DNA of 64,000 nucleotides from Acanthosepion lycidas (taxonomy: Eukaryota; Mollusca; Cephalopoda; Sepiida; Sepiidae), in contig OZ010600.1 in assembly GCA_963932145.1 (NCBI GenBank), positions 47,123,008 to 47,187,007 on the forward strand. The letters are read 5' to 3'. A program made the translations under genes and the position numbers. A model generated the notes under the pieces. That model did no database searches, was not told where the DNA came from, and was given only the letters and a program-made list of their open reading frames with translations. Shown one piece after another: positions 47,501 through 61,000 of this stretch; the stretch's first letter is position 1, and each line of letters starts with the position of its first letter.

Positions 47501-50500
47501 TAATTTTGTATTTTTTAAACTTTTTACTTTAGCTTTTTTTAATTTGTTTCTTTATCATTTCAATGGTGTTTCTTATTGTGCTACTAATAACTTTAAATGA
47601 TAATGAAAAAGTTAGTCTGAAGCCCTGGTGAGTTTTCGAAGAGTGCTCTTTTGCTGTGATCTTGTGGCAGACTAAACTGCACTTAATAAAAATCATGTAC
47701 AAGGAAATGAAAGCAAAAATATATTTACATTAAATTAGAAAAATACTTTGCAAAAAAAAACTGCTTATAAGCATTTCAAGAGATTTCATGATCTTGAATA
47801 ACATTAAAAAAAAAAAAAAAAAATTATATACTTACCATTTTTTGTAGTTTCAACATAGCTACTATTTGAACAGTGTTGGTTCTGATCCCGCCCTTTGTTG
47901 GGCCCATTTTGTACAGGTGACCAAGAGTTCATTGGGCAGTGCAAAGCATCCACCACAAGGTCAATGAATACATCTATACTGCTGAAGTAAAAGATAGATT
48001 TATTAGTCTTTCTAAATTACATTCTTTTTTTTTGCTCTTTCACTTTTTTTGTTTCAGACAAAGTATTGTAATGGCTGTATTTGTGTTCATTTCAACTGAT
48101 TAATTGAAAAAATAAACTGTAAATTCAAATATTGTTGAACACGTGTTTTTTTTTTTGGTGGGGGGGTCACACCAACTTTTACAGAATGATGTCAGAAAAT
48201 AATAGACAACAGCATTAAAGGAAGTTTAAGGAATCAAAGAATCAGCATATATTAGACTGAGTCATAAGTAATTTCCATTTTGGAGAACTAATTATATTTT
48301 GAAGAATGATATTGATAAACAAAAACGGAAATTATTTGACACAACCTAATGGATTATGCCAAACATCTGACAACCACTAACAGGGAAAAAAATGAATTTG
48401 TTGTAACAAAATGGTCCCAAAATGAAATCACTAGTGAAAATTAACTACTTCACTGGAAAGGTCACAGGTTCAACACCTGGTAAAGACAGAACAGTTTAAA
48501 GAATTCACAGGAAATGATACAAAACGTAACATATAGGAATGAATGTATGTACCTCTTCAGAACAAAAAACAGATACGGCGTGGCTAAAAAAATCAACAAA
48601 GCATATATATAATTATCAATATGTATTTATTTCCTACCCCATCTGTAGTGGGAAGGGAGGTAAATCAACTTAAGTTCGTAAATTTATGTGATTACTTCCC
48701 TTAGCTATTTTAATCTCTACAAATAAAATATTTGCATTTAGACAAAATTACTTCCTGAGTATTATAAACCATTAATCAGTTCCTTTACTCCTACATTTCT
48801 TACTGCAATCTTATTTACTCAAGCCTTTCATGTGAGTCACTCAGATACCTTTGCCTATTAAGTGATCATCTTGCTTCAACTTGGTTTTGAAATAGGCTAT
48901 GTCATTGTCTTTTTTTGTTCTATTGCTAATCTTTTTCTCTCAAGAAATATTTCAATTTCCCTGTTCTATTAAACACATAAAATTTTTAACATGAAAAAAT
49001 ATTGAGCAAGAGGCAATTTATATAATGCCAGGAGTAATCAATGAATCACAGATACAATTAAACGTCTAAAAAATATAAAAAAAAAAACAGATTAATTAAA
49101 TGGTTGATTGGCCTCTATTTGAGTTTTGAATTCTGAATCTCGGCTTTATTGAACCTCAATACCTTGTATCAAGACTTGTTTCATGGCATCTATTAAAATT
49201 TTCTAACAATTGTTGTCATTTTTTACAACACAGGTATTATTAGAAAATAACTAGGAGTAAGAAACTAATCCAAGTGAAATAAAATATAATGGTTTCAATA
49301 CACCATTAAGAAAATTCAGACAAGCCAAAATATTGTGATCAAAACAAACAGCAACAAATAAATTAATCTGAACTAACCAAGATACAATGGTTACAACACC
49401 AGTTTTTATGTATTGCCTCTTATAACTCACAAAAAATATTTGATTTTCTTTCTGAGAATTTCAGATATTCATAAATCAAACAGAGGAATTAAAACATCTT
49501 AATTTCATGAAATAAGATAGCAATATAAATTATATATGTACAATCAGTAGTATTTCATTCATAGTCTATGAAATGGGTCATAACTTTTTAGTACAATTCT
49601 TAGTCTTTTCATTTTGTATTTATAATATATTCATAAATGTTACATGGCTGAAACACACAAGAAATAATCTTTACAGTAATTTAATTGTTCAATTGTTTTT
49701 AAGAATCAGTGATTGAGGAGTTACTGAAATTGAAATTTTATTATTTACATTTTTGTAATCAAAAATTTGTTGTGCTTAGAAAATAAACAGATTTAAATTA
49801 GGTTTGGAATTTTAGATTTGACATAATTTAATAATTTCTCTTTTTTAGCAAATATATTTTTTATATCATCAAACCATTTATATTTTGAGTATCTAAGCAC
49901 AGATTAGGTTTCAGAAATCAACATACATAACTGCATTAAATAATCATTTTGAATTTTTATAAGTTAGAACCGGTCACAATGACTGGCTATTTGTTTCTAA
50001 GTTTGCCCATCTGCTAAGGTGACTAGTTAATCTGTTGCAGATACCAACTTAGGAAAATTTGTGTTTCAACACACACAAAGCCAACCTGCAGTTTATACTG
50101 CAACTATGCTGAGTAGACCAGTGGTTGAACAAAACCAGTACACTCAAACTCTCGATCATGATGACTTGTAACTTTGTGCTAGCACAACCATTGATAGCTT
50201 TTGAGAAGTTCCTTCTACCCAAGACTAGGGTTAACACATAGTATGGTTCTTAGGTAATTCCCAATGGTGCCACATCCTATGATCATCTCTTCAGGCTGAT
50301 ATTATCCAATAGAAGGCATCTCATTAACAAATTGAACAGATTATACAAAGAATAAAACAATGAATTGGGTTATATATGAAGAAGGGTAGAAAATGTAACA
50401 GATTGCGAGTTTAAAAAAAAAATATATTATATATATATTATGATTAAAAAAAACAAAAAAACTGTTGGTTACAACTGGAAATGACTGCTAGAAACACCCC

Positions 50501-53500
50501 CACTCAAATTTATAGACAAATCCTACAGATGCATGCTGGGATTTCTCCCTAACCAATAAAAAGGGACAATTCTTGGTCTCATCCACCATATTTTAGTTCT
50601 TTCTCGACTTGACTATATTCTGTTTGCATTATATATGATAAAATACAGTTTTAAGGTATGCTATATTTATGTGTTAAAGTGCTCAATATCAGGCATAGAA
50701 AATATGTAAATATAAAAGTGGACATTGAAGTCAAAACCCAGAAGCGACAGTTTGTTTCATGCTAAACATGGCCTGACAACTGTGTTTAGCATGGAACAGA
50801 CTGTTGCCTCTGGGTGTTGATTTCAATGTCCACCCAAATCTTGAATAAAATTTATTTTACCACTCACTATAAAATTAATAAAATATTAATTTATCTTAAA
50901 ATCTTAATGAAAACATTTTATCTGTCCTGTTTAAACCCCACAAGTTCATTATTGTTTGCAATCTCCAAGATATATGTAAAATAGTTCATTACAGGTTATG
51001 GAGAATTCTTTAAAACTAAAAACAATTTGGCAGTAGACCAAATTACTTGTTACCAAGAAAATAGCCTCAAATACAAAATTGTATTAGGTTGGTGCAAAAA
51101 TAATTTCGTTTTCTAACATATGTTACTATGTGAGAAAACGAAATTATTTTTGCACCAACCTAATAAAACTCACTGCAGCAGTCTATAACAAATAAAAATA
51201 ATATTTTATTCTAATTTCACATCATGCAGAAGTTGCCACATTAATATCAATCAGAATGGTATTTTCAAACAAAGATTCTTTCAAGAAATACTGATTACAA
51301 AGTTCTATATACTTACTTTTTCTTATTTGCATTTTCATCTGTATGTGCTTGTTTACCCAAAAAATTTTCCAACACTTTTATAAGATCTTCTTTTACATAT
51401 TCACTATAAACTTCTTCTCCATCCTGTGAAAGAAAGAAAAAATTTTCTTCAATAATGCAAACAGATTTAGCTTTTTTAGAATTACCATATAAAGCCCAGC
51501 CCAACTATTTATATTGAATATTAATACAAATACTGATAAACTAGTGTTTAGGGAAATGTTAGACTATAAGATACTTTTACATGTAAAATAACAATGTACA
51601 GATTCTTCAAGAAGTGAAAAACATTTTCGGCAATGAATAACCAAAAGGTTGGAAGAAAAGCAATTATCCTGCCTTGGAAAAATTGACATGCCCCACAAAA
51701 GACTTGAAGAAAGTGAAAAATGTTTTAAAGGTTACAATTAATTAATGAGTTTGAAAGAGAAAAAGAGTGAACAAGTGTAAAAATTCTACAGCAAAATTCC
51801 AAAAAGAATTAAGATCAGATGGAACAAAACAAAAGAAACTAACAGATTACAATTTTTATTGTCTTTTGACACAAGAGAAAAATCACTATGCACTTAAGAT
51901 GTGCCAAACATACTGGGTTGACTAAAGACAAAATAAATATTTTTCAATATTAATTAAAGAACATATTCACCACTATCAGATGCCTTCAATATTCCCCCTT
52001 CTTGGAACATTTTTATATTTCTCAACAAAGAACTGCTATGCATGACCTTTGCAGTCTTCCAGGATCTTCTTCGTTATATCAATTCTCTAAAGATTGCAAT
52101 AAATGATAATTGAAATGCAAATACTGTGGAGGAGCCAAAGCTTCTCAGCTAAGTTGTAATAATTTTTGTTTTGTCACTAAAGAAACATGTCATTCAGCAT
52201 TATCTTAGATACTTCTTGTCAATTGGTCTAATTGAGAGCAGCTGGAATTGGTACTCTGCTCTCCAATTGCCAATTCCAAGCTGTTATCCATTACACCAAC
52301 ACACGTCCAAGATTATGGCACCTTGCATTCCCAAGCAGTCACCCATCTAGGTACTGACCAGGGTTTGATGTTGCTTAACTTCGGTGATTGTATGATATGG
52401 CTACACAGGACATGCTTTATAACAAAGATTTTTCTGTTATCGTGTGGCAAGATTAAACAAAAAAAATTAAAAAATCGTGACTATTATACACATTACTGCT
52501 CCATTTGAGGAAGGTCATGGGGGTAAATGATTGCAGGCAAATAGTCCCAAAGCAGTTTAGGGAGGGTATAGATAAAAATGATGACATGTCACCAGAATTG
52601 CAGACAGATGAAGGGACAAATAAAATAGCCAAAAAATGCTAATGGACTGCACAGAACAAGGATTTTGCAAAGGGAAGAAAAACTCTCATATCATGATGAG
52701 TATCTGTATTGAAAGTGAGAATATGATATGATAGACACCACAAACTTAAATATGGACATTAAAGATTTATAGTGATAAATGCATATGCCTTTATGTTGTA
52801 TTACGAGGTCATTCGCAGGGGAAGCCAGAATAGTATAGCCATATTTTTCAGCTGAAAAGGTTAAGTGATGACTTGTACAGTAATTATAGAAGCAGAAACA
52901 AAATCTTACAGGCTTTCAATATTAAATAAAAGAAATCCTGAGGAGTATATTTTATAAATAATTATATGAAACTGCTCGCATAATGAAAAATACATTTACA
53001 TTGTTTGGACTGTTGCCTGATACACAATCTTTGTAGCTGTTGTACACTCCAGCCTTCTTCAGATGACTGGAATTTTGTCCACCAATGTAGATTGTACTAT
53101 TCTCTTCAAAATGTCTCAGTTATCTCCCTTTAACTCAACTCACAAAATTTTTTGCCACCTATTGAACTCACAACTCTTTTGGTCAAGTCGGTGGATCCAA
53201 CCAACATTTATCCATTGGGGCAAGTATCCTTGAGGACATCAATGTATGAATTTTTGTGACTTATAAACTTAATGTCTCAGTAATCATTTTTTTTACGAGT
53301 GCTCATATTGCAATTTTTGTTATTGTTGTTTTGCTATAGCTGTCTGTATTACTGATTCCCATATTGTATACATTTCTATGCTTGGCCAGCTTAGATTCTT
53401 GTGGCCTAGCATATGTGCTGATTCCTCAAGTTTTCGTATTTTCCAGTTATGTTCTCTATCTATTATTTCAACCACAGGGAGTGGTTATCTCCCTTTAGCC

Positions 53501-56500
53501 TCCATATATGGTAGGCTATGCCTGATTTTTTTATTTTCACTCATGTTACAGTTCTCTGATGTTCTTGTAGTCTTATCTTGAGGGGGCAGCCTGTTTCTTC
53601 TTTATATCTCTTACCACAGCTGCACAAGATGGTGTAAACACAGTCCTTAGTCATGTTTTCCTCTATGGGGGGGTCTTGCTCGAAAGAGATGTTTACGAAT
53701 TGTTAAAGCACTTTTGAAGGTAGACCTGATGTTACACGGACCACAGATCTTGTATTTTTTCTGATAATTCCTTCACATTAGGCAGACCAAAGCTGTTTTC
53801 TGAGTGTTGTCATCCTCTTGAACACTTTTATAACAGTTTGTCAGAGCTGCTGCCATGTACCCAGGGTAGTTGCTTCATTGTAGGGTACTGTTTATACTGA
53901 CCATTTCTTGTTCATATGTCTCTGGGTCACAACTTATAACTTTTGCTCAATGTTGTAAGCAGTGGATGATCCCTTTCTTTACACTGGGTGGTAGGAGTTG
54001 AAGTTGGTACTGTCCAGTGAATGTTGTCTCACAGTATTCAGATTTCTTGAACCTATGCTCTGTTCAAGATATTAGTATATCCAAGAATGCCACTTTGTTG
54101 CTGTAGATATAACAACAAAGATGAGGACAACAGTTCAAACAATGTAAATAGTGTTAATAATTACAATATCTCATCTCAAAAAAATAAAAAGATAATGATG
54201 AAAGACATTAGAAAAATGCAAGTTGAAGTGGGAATTCTTAAAGCTACATTAATAGTTGATCATTATGGCTCCATAAAGAATGAATTTTGATATCACAGAA
54301 TGTGTTAAATTTTGTGATGGTGTAGCTGAAGTGGTATCTGGAAAGCTAATTAGAACTGACAGGCAACAGATAAGGTGACTGCATATATTTATTTATACAG
54401 TAAAGAGACAGACCCACTTGGGAAGACCCTCATCCACACAAGCATATGATGATATAGTGGTCTCACATGTACATAAATACTGACCACTCTTTCCTCTTTT
54501 GACAACTATTTTGAACTAGCACTTATTTCAAAATATTAATAAGAGGGATTAAAAAGGGGTTATAATATTTTTTTCATACATTGTGCTTGCATTTTTATTC
54601 CAGTCAGAGCAATGAGGTCTAACAGATAAACGGAATTTGGGAACTGGGTTCATTTTGCAGCTGAGACTGTACACTTGGCAAAAGGCATGAACACATCTCT
54701 TCTTCGCACATCTATGGATAAATAGCATACCCTACTATTTTCAGACTGATCAACCTTTCTATCCCTACAATATTATGCTTTTCAGTATTTATTCATTCCC
54801 AGTTGACAGGCAATAAAAACAAGTTATATATTAATATATATTCTGTTCGTATTTAAAATCTTGGCTTTTATTTTGTTCTTGGCAGTTAGAAAATGCATAT
54901 TTCAGCCACAAAGTACATCTAGTGATTTACTAAATTTAGCACAAAATAACAATAATGGGGGCATTCAATGAATATTGAGCAGTACTCCATGAGACTAGCC
55001 TCCTAATTAAGTTCTAGAAGAGATGAGTGTCAAATTTACTTAGCAAACAGCAGTTACTTTCCTTAAAAAAACAAAAAAGAAAACACCACTTCTTTATGTG
55101 AATTAAAATAGATTACTTGTTACTTTCACAAAATGTAATTGTTTTTACATATCTGCCAGCAGGTCAAATAGCAACAACCATTGTTTCCTTTTGCAATGAT
55201 GAACTATATAGCAAAGTTCATTTAATTTACGTAAGAAGACAAAAAAAAACAAAAAAAAAACAGTATTTTTTTTTGTCCCAAAATCTTTAAATGATAATGT
55301 TCAATAAATGAATCAATATCTACTAGGTTTGTAAATACTTAAATGATTGGTGGTGGAGTTACAAAATAAAAAAAAAAATAAAAAAATAAAAAAAAGGAAG
55401 TAAAAAAAGACATTTTAAAAGTATATATTCACATATATTCATATAATACAACTATACTAAAATAATGGGGAAGAAGAGCAAAGACAAGAAGAAAAATATT
55501 AATCACTGTAAAGTGGTGAATAGAAAAATATAACAAACAACAAAATGCTAACTGGTTATTGCTTCTTACTTTTCAGAGCTCATTTGTAGAGAGAACATAA
55601 ATATATGCACAATGACTTGAAAAAAATGGGAGGGGAAAAAAAAAGAATTTGCTTGCCTATACTCCTAAATCCTAGGGATATGTGGATGAAATATTTTGTA
55701 TATTTGATAAGGAATGGTCTGAGGTTTTTTATTGATTATTGAATGAATTGTATCCAGTGTTAAGGTTTACATGCAAAAAAAAAAAAAAAAAAAAAAAAAA
55801 TGAATAAGGCCATTTCGCTTTTTCTGGATGTACTGATGCACAGGCCAGACTTCGTTTTCAACTGTAAGCATACTTTTACTGGATCGTATACTTGTTGGGA
55901 CTTTTTTGTCTTAAACAACTACAACTGAATTTGATCAAAATTTCATGCCATGATGATATGTTCTAAAAGCAAATTAATTTCTGAAATTTAATTTATTAGA
56001 AAGGTTTTAGCTGAAAATTGATAACTGGATATTGTGCAATCTAGCATTCATGCTAAAATTGTACAATTTAATGAACCCAAACTGTAAAGTGAAAAAAAGA
56101 GTCCAGTTTATTTGCAATTACCTTAGATTGGTAAAGTTAGCGCAAGAAGTTTTGCTAGGTAACTCTCTCAAAGTGTGTAGTTTTATTGTTTTTCTGCCAA
56201 TCCACAACTTGTTTTCTATTCCAAATCTTTGTTGTATTTGTAAAGATGTTCTCCCTCCTCCCCCATGTTAGTTTGGTGATTTATAACTTTAAATGCCAGT
56301 GTGTATTGGTAAAACTACTAAGAAAGTGGAGGTGAGAATTGATCAGCATGTACCAACTAAGATCTGTAGAGGGCAGTATGAAAATTTGCATACACTTGTT
56401 AATACTTCTGGTTCTACAATTGCAGAACATCTAAATAAATAATCATATTTTACTAGAGATTTTTTTTCAGTTGACAACAGTGCAAATTCAAATTAGTTTG

Positions 56501-56505
56501 AAACC

Positions 56506-56550
<45 letters not shown>

Positions 56551-57995
56551 TAAGAGAGAGTCTAAGCAATCTCCTCTCTGTAAGCAGAAGGAATTCTTGT
56601 TTCATCTAAATATAATGTGTGATTTATATTGCTTTTTCTTTAGTAGTATTTCCCCCTCCTAGTTTTAGTCAATGTGCACATGTTTTGTCCTCAATTGAAC
56701 ACTGAAGAGCAAGGAACAATAACCATTTAGCTGTTTTCTTATATTGTTTGATTCACTACCTTAAACTTCACTTGAATATTTTTTCTTATCCTTGTTTTTC
56801 TTCCCACTTTGCTTTGATATATTATGTAAATATATACTTTGAAAATATTAATTTTTAAAGCCATAGCAATATCTACAAATTTAGAAAAGCTAACTGAAGT
56901 ATATAACCAACTTACTAATGAAATGATATTTAGTATATTTTACAACAAAAATTAATTAAATATTTAGAAATTGAAGAGAAAAACATCTAAAAAAAACTTT
57001 AAGGAAATTTTTTTAATAAGATTTTAAATTGTATCAAAATATATTATATGTGTGCATGTTTAAATTTTATCTAATATTTGCAAAAGTGTGCAAAAATCTT
57101 TGAGGAAGAATTTTAGATTTAACCTATATTGCAAGTATTATTAAATTAAAGCATAATCTCTAAAAGTCTTATACGTAGTAAACTAAGTTTAGAGTTAGAG
57201 CATATAGTGTAAGTAAATTGGTTTTTTCATACATTTAATTGTATGACTTGAAATGTCAGTAACTGATTTCACTTACATATTAGTAGAACAATCAACTCAG
57301 ATTGCTAACACTACATTAAAACTCACCAAATATAAGGATTCTCATGGATTATGCATACTGGAATAAATTAAAAACAATCATTTTGCTTTAAAAACAGTAA
57401 TAAATAAAAAAAAACTTAGGAAAAAAAATATTAATTGAAAAAAAAAAATTTTTTTTAATCATAAAATGAACTGGAGTTAAAATTTTTCATAAAAATTAAT
57501 TTCATTACATATATCTCACCTTACATATTTTTAAATTATTCTGTGGTGTATCAAGGAGTGCATGAATTGCATGACGTACACGAGACCGTTTTCTGCAATG
57601 AAAATAAGACATTTTTTCTGATTCAAATGCAACAAGTGAAAAACAAAATATTAGGTTGGTGCAAAAAATAATGTCGTTTTATCACATAGTAACATATGTG
57701 AGAAAACGACAATATTTTTGCACCAACCTAACATATGCAAAATTTGATTAAAAAGTGATTTATCATCAATTTCAAAGTTAATTTGATGAATTTCATGGTA
57801 AATTGGTTTGAATGATTTTGGGTCTTATCTTGTTTAATTTGTTCCCATACAATGATTCTACCACTTGAACATTAATCTCAAGTATGTTGTTAAGCTATTT
57901 GATAATTTTAAGAGCATGCATTTTCATAATGACAAGAAATATCAATGAACTATTTCATTGCTATAGAGAAATAGTAGCAAGATTTATAAAATCAA

Positions 57996-58052
<57 letters not shown>

Positions 58053-61000
58053 CATCACAACACAAAAAATTACTGTTTCAGAACTAAATTTTTAAATAAT
58101 ATATTATTATGCTCTACTTTCTATCGAGCACTTTTTTTTAAAATAAATGCTAAAAAACTGTGGATTATAAATCTGATTGTTCTTTCTTTTTTATTTTAAA
58201 GAATTAATGTTTAAAAAAAAATTTCTACTAAAAAACTAAATCAACTAAATAAATGTAAGTAAATATAATGTTTAAACAAAAAAGTAATAATGACAGATTA
58301 TAAATAGAATCCATCAATTTCATAGAAATTATTTTGTTTACATCTTAGATATAAAGAAATGGGCTTCAAGACATCAAAATGAAGAACCTTACTAGACTGT
58401 GAAAGCTTTCTGTGGTTGACTGATCTATAGCACAGTAGTCCAGAGGGTGGTTTTCCTGTATAAATGAGCCCAGGTTCAAACTCTGCTACAAAGCACCTTT
58501 TCTTTATGAAAACTCTTGAATGCATAACCCCAAATCTTTTATTATGTAATGTTATGTTTAATATAATGTTAATTAAAATTTAAAATAATTATAAAAAAAA
58601 AAAAAAAAAAAATTGAAAATCTTACCCTGAGAAAAGATCAAGAGGACAATAACTACTCGGCTTTAACCACATACGTTTGCCCTGGAAAATATTTGAGAAA
58701 AACAAAAATTTCATTATTTTAGATATTGTCCAACTAGTTTGACAAATGACATTAATTTTTAATAACAATGGAATTTTGTATAGTCGTATTTCAAATATGT
58801 AAAAAATGGTAAATAAAAATAAATATATATTCTCTCACAATCTAAAACCAATAGTAATTCTTTGTTTAATATAAATTTTGGAGTTAGAAACAAACTGCAT
58901 TTGACATATAGTATAGAGATCTATCTTTATTTGAAATATCTCTAATGGTATACACTATATCAGATTTGAACACAATAAAAAAGTATTAATCAACTCGTGT
59001 TGGTAAAACTTTCAGGATATACTTTTATCTATATGATAATCATACCAAGTGAATTTCAGCTTATATCTGTTTTTATTAGAAATATTCACAATAATCTATT
59101 TGTGAGATTTTATTATACTACTTAAAGGTTGCTCAACTTATTGTAAATAAGTATATATAATAATATAGTTTTTTTTAATCCTTTCACCCCAAGCAAAGCA
59201 ATAAAGACACTAGAATGCGAGAGATTACTGAGCATCAGAGAATGAGAAAAAAAAAAAACTACTATTAAGGAGAGAGAACAATAAAAGAATAAGAAGACAG
59301 AAGATAATGATTAACATTACATTTAAATTTTTGATGATCAAAGTTGATTGGGAAACAAGAAGTCAGAAGAGAGTTCCACAAGCGAGAAGTGCGTGATAAA
59401 AGAAACTTAACATAAAACTTATGGTTACATCTAGCCATTCCAACTGTAAAATGGTGAGACCTTGCCACCAATCTAGTACTGCACTTAAATTCATAGTTAA
59501 GATTTATTTTTTAATTTCAGAAATATAAAAGATTGCCGAGTTGTAAAAAAGATATAGCAAAAGAAAAAAAGGTACAAACAGAATATTGTAATGGTATTGA
59601 CTGAGAGGAGACAAATGTTTGAAATTTTAAAAAGTTAAATAGGTCATAAAACAATTAAAAAAAGAAATTAAAAACACTGTTAAGAAAAAAATGGCTTTAT
59701 GAGTGACACAAAAAAAAAAAAAAAAAAGAAAAAAAAGCGAATTTAAAAGGGTATTGGCCAGCCAGAAAATATTTGAAGCTGGTGTTGCAAATGGAAAAAG
59801 AGAGAAAATATACTGACAATGTTTTTCGTTCACCATTAGGTTATGATTTATCTGCATAGTAATGTAATTTCAAAATTATAGAAAAAGATTCTTCAGTAAA
59901 ATTCTTAAGTAACAATTTTCAGTATCAATTTAGGAGAATTTAGCTTATGTGAATATAAACATTCTGCTAAATTAACAAAATTAATAATATTTTTTATTAA
60001 CTTCTGCTTTTTCATTTTTTTTTTAAATCACAATGCACAGGATATTTTTACATTGTGGCCATTAAGTAAAAAGCTTAAGAAATGGCCACAGATGAAATGT
60101 GAACAAAATCTAATGCCCTTGGGAATATGTCTGATATGGACAATGATTTACTGATTGGGCTACAAAAATCAATCATTATGTATTATTCAAATTTAATCTT
60201 ATAAGTGCAATTTGATTTTCACTCCTAGTAGTAGTAGATATAATAATCTTGAATTGTCCAAATTTCTCAAACGGAGTGTTGTTTTTAATCAATATTTGAC
60301 AGGTTTTCTTTTATATTTTTGTTAATGCCTATCACAGTGATGAGTTCACTTTTTACATTAAAGTAAGCAGCTTGATGCTATTAATTAATTAATGTAGAAT
60401 CTAAAAGAAAAAAGGTCCTGAATGTTGTGAGAAAGACAAACTTTTAAGCACCACTTATATAATATGCCATTGGTATTTGCAAGTTCTTTGTAATGCCAGT
60501 TACGCAAGGGAGATAATTACAGTTAAATCCTTTGTACTGGTGACTCCAACTTTTTATGACAAAATGTTTCCAGTGTTTAAAGTCAGCAAGTGAAAAAAAC
60601 TGGAAGAATATATTTAAAGACTCACATGTGAAAGCATATGCCAATATTTTTACAGCATAGACAAACTAGTAGATCGAAATAATACTGATATGGGGTGGTA
60701 TTTAAATCAAAGAAAAATTAAAGTCAGGACAATAACACAAATGATTGAAATCAGTTGTAAATGTGTTATTGCTTTTTCATGAGAAAAAGTAATAAAATAA
60801 CTTCTTATCTGAAATTTTCATATTTGTAAATTTTACAAATAGAAAAATATTGAAAAAGAAAATTACAAGCAGAGAATAAATTTATATAAAGGAAAAAAAT
60901 TAAAAGGAAAAACATTTTTTGAAGTAGTGAATTCACTGACAAGAAGCAATAGATGCAAGGATTAAAGAATTGGATTTAAAATACAGCAAAACTGGAACAA

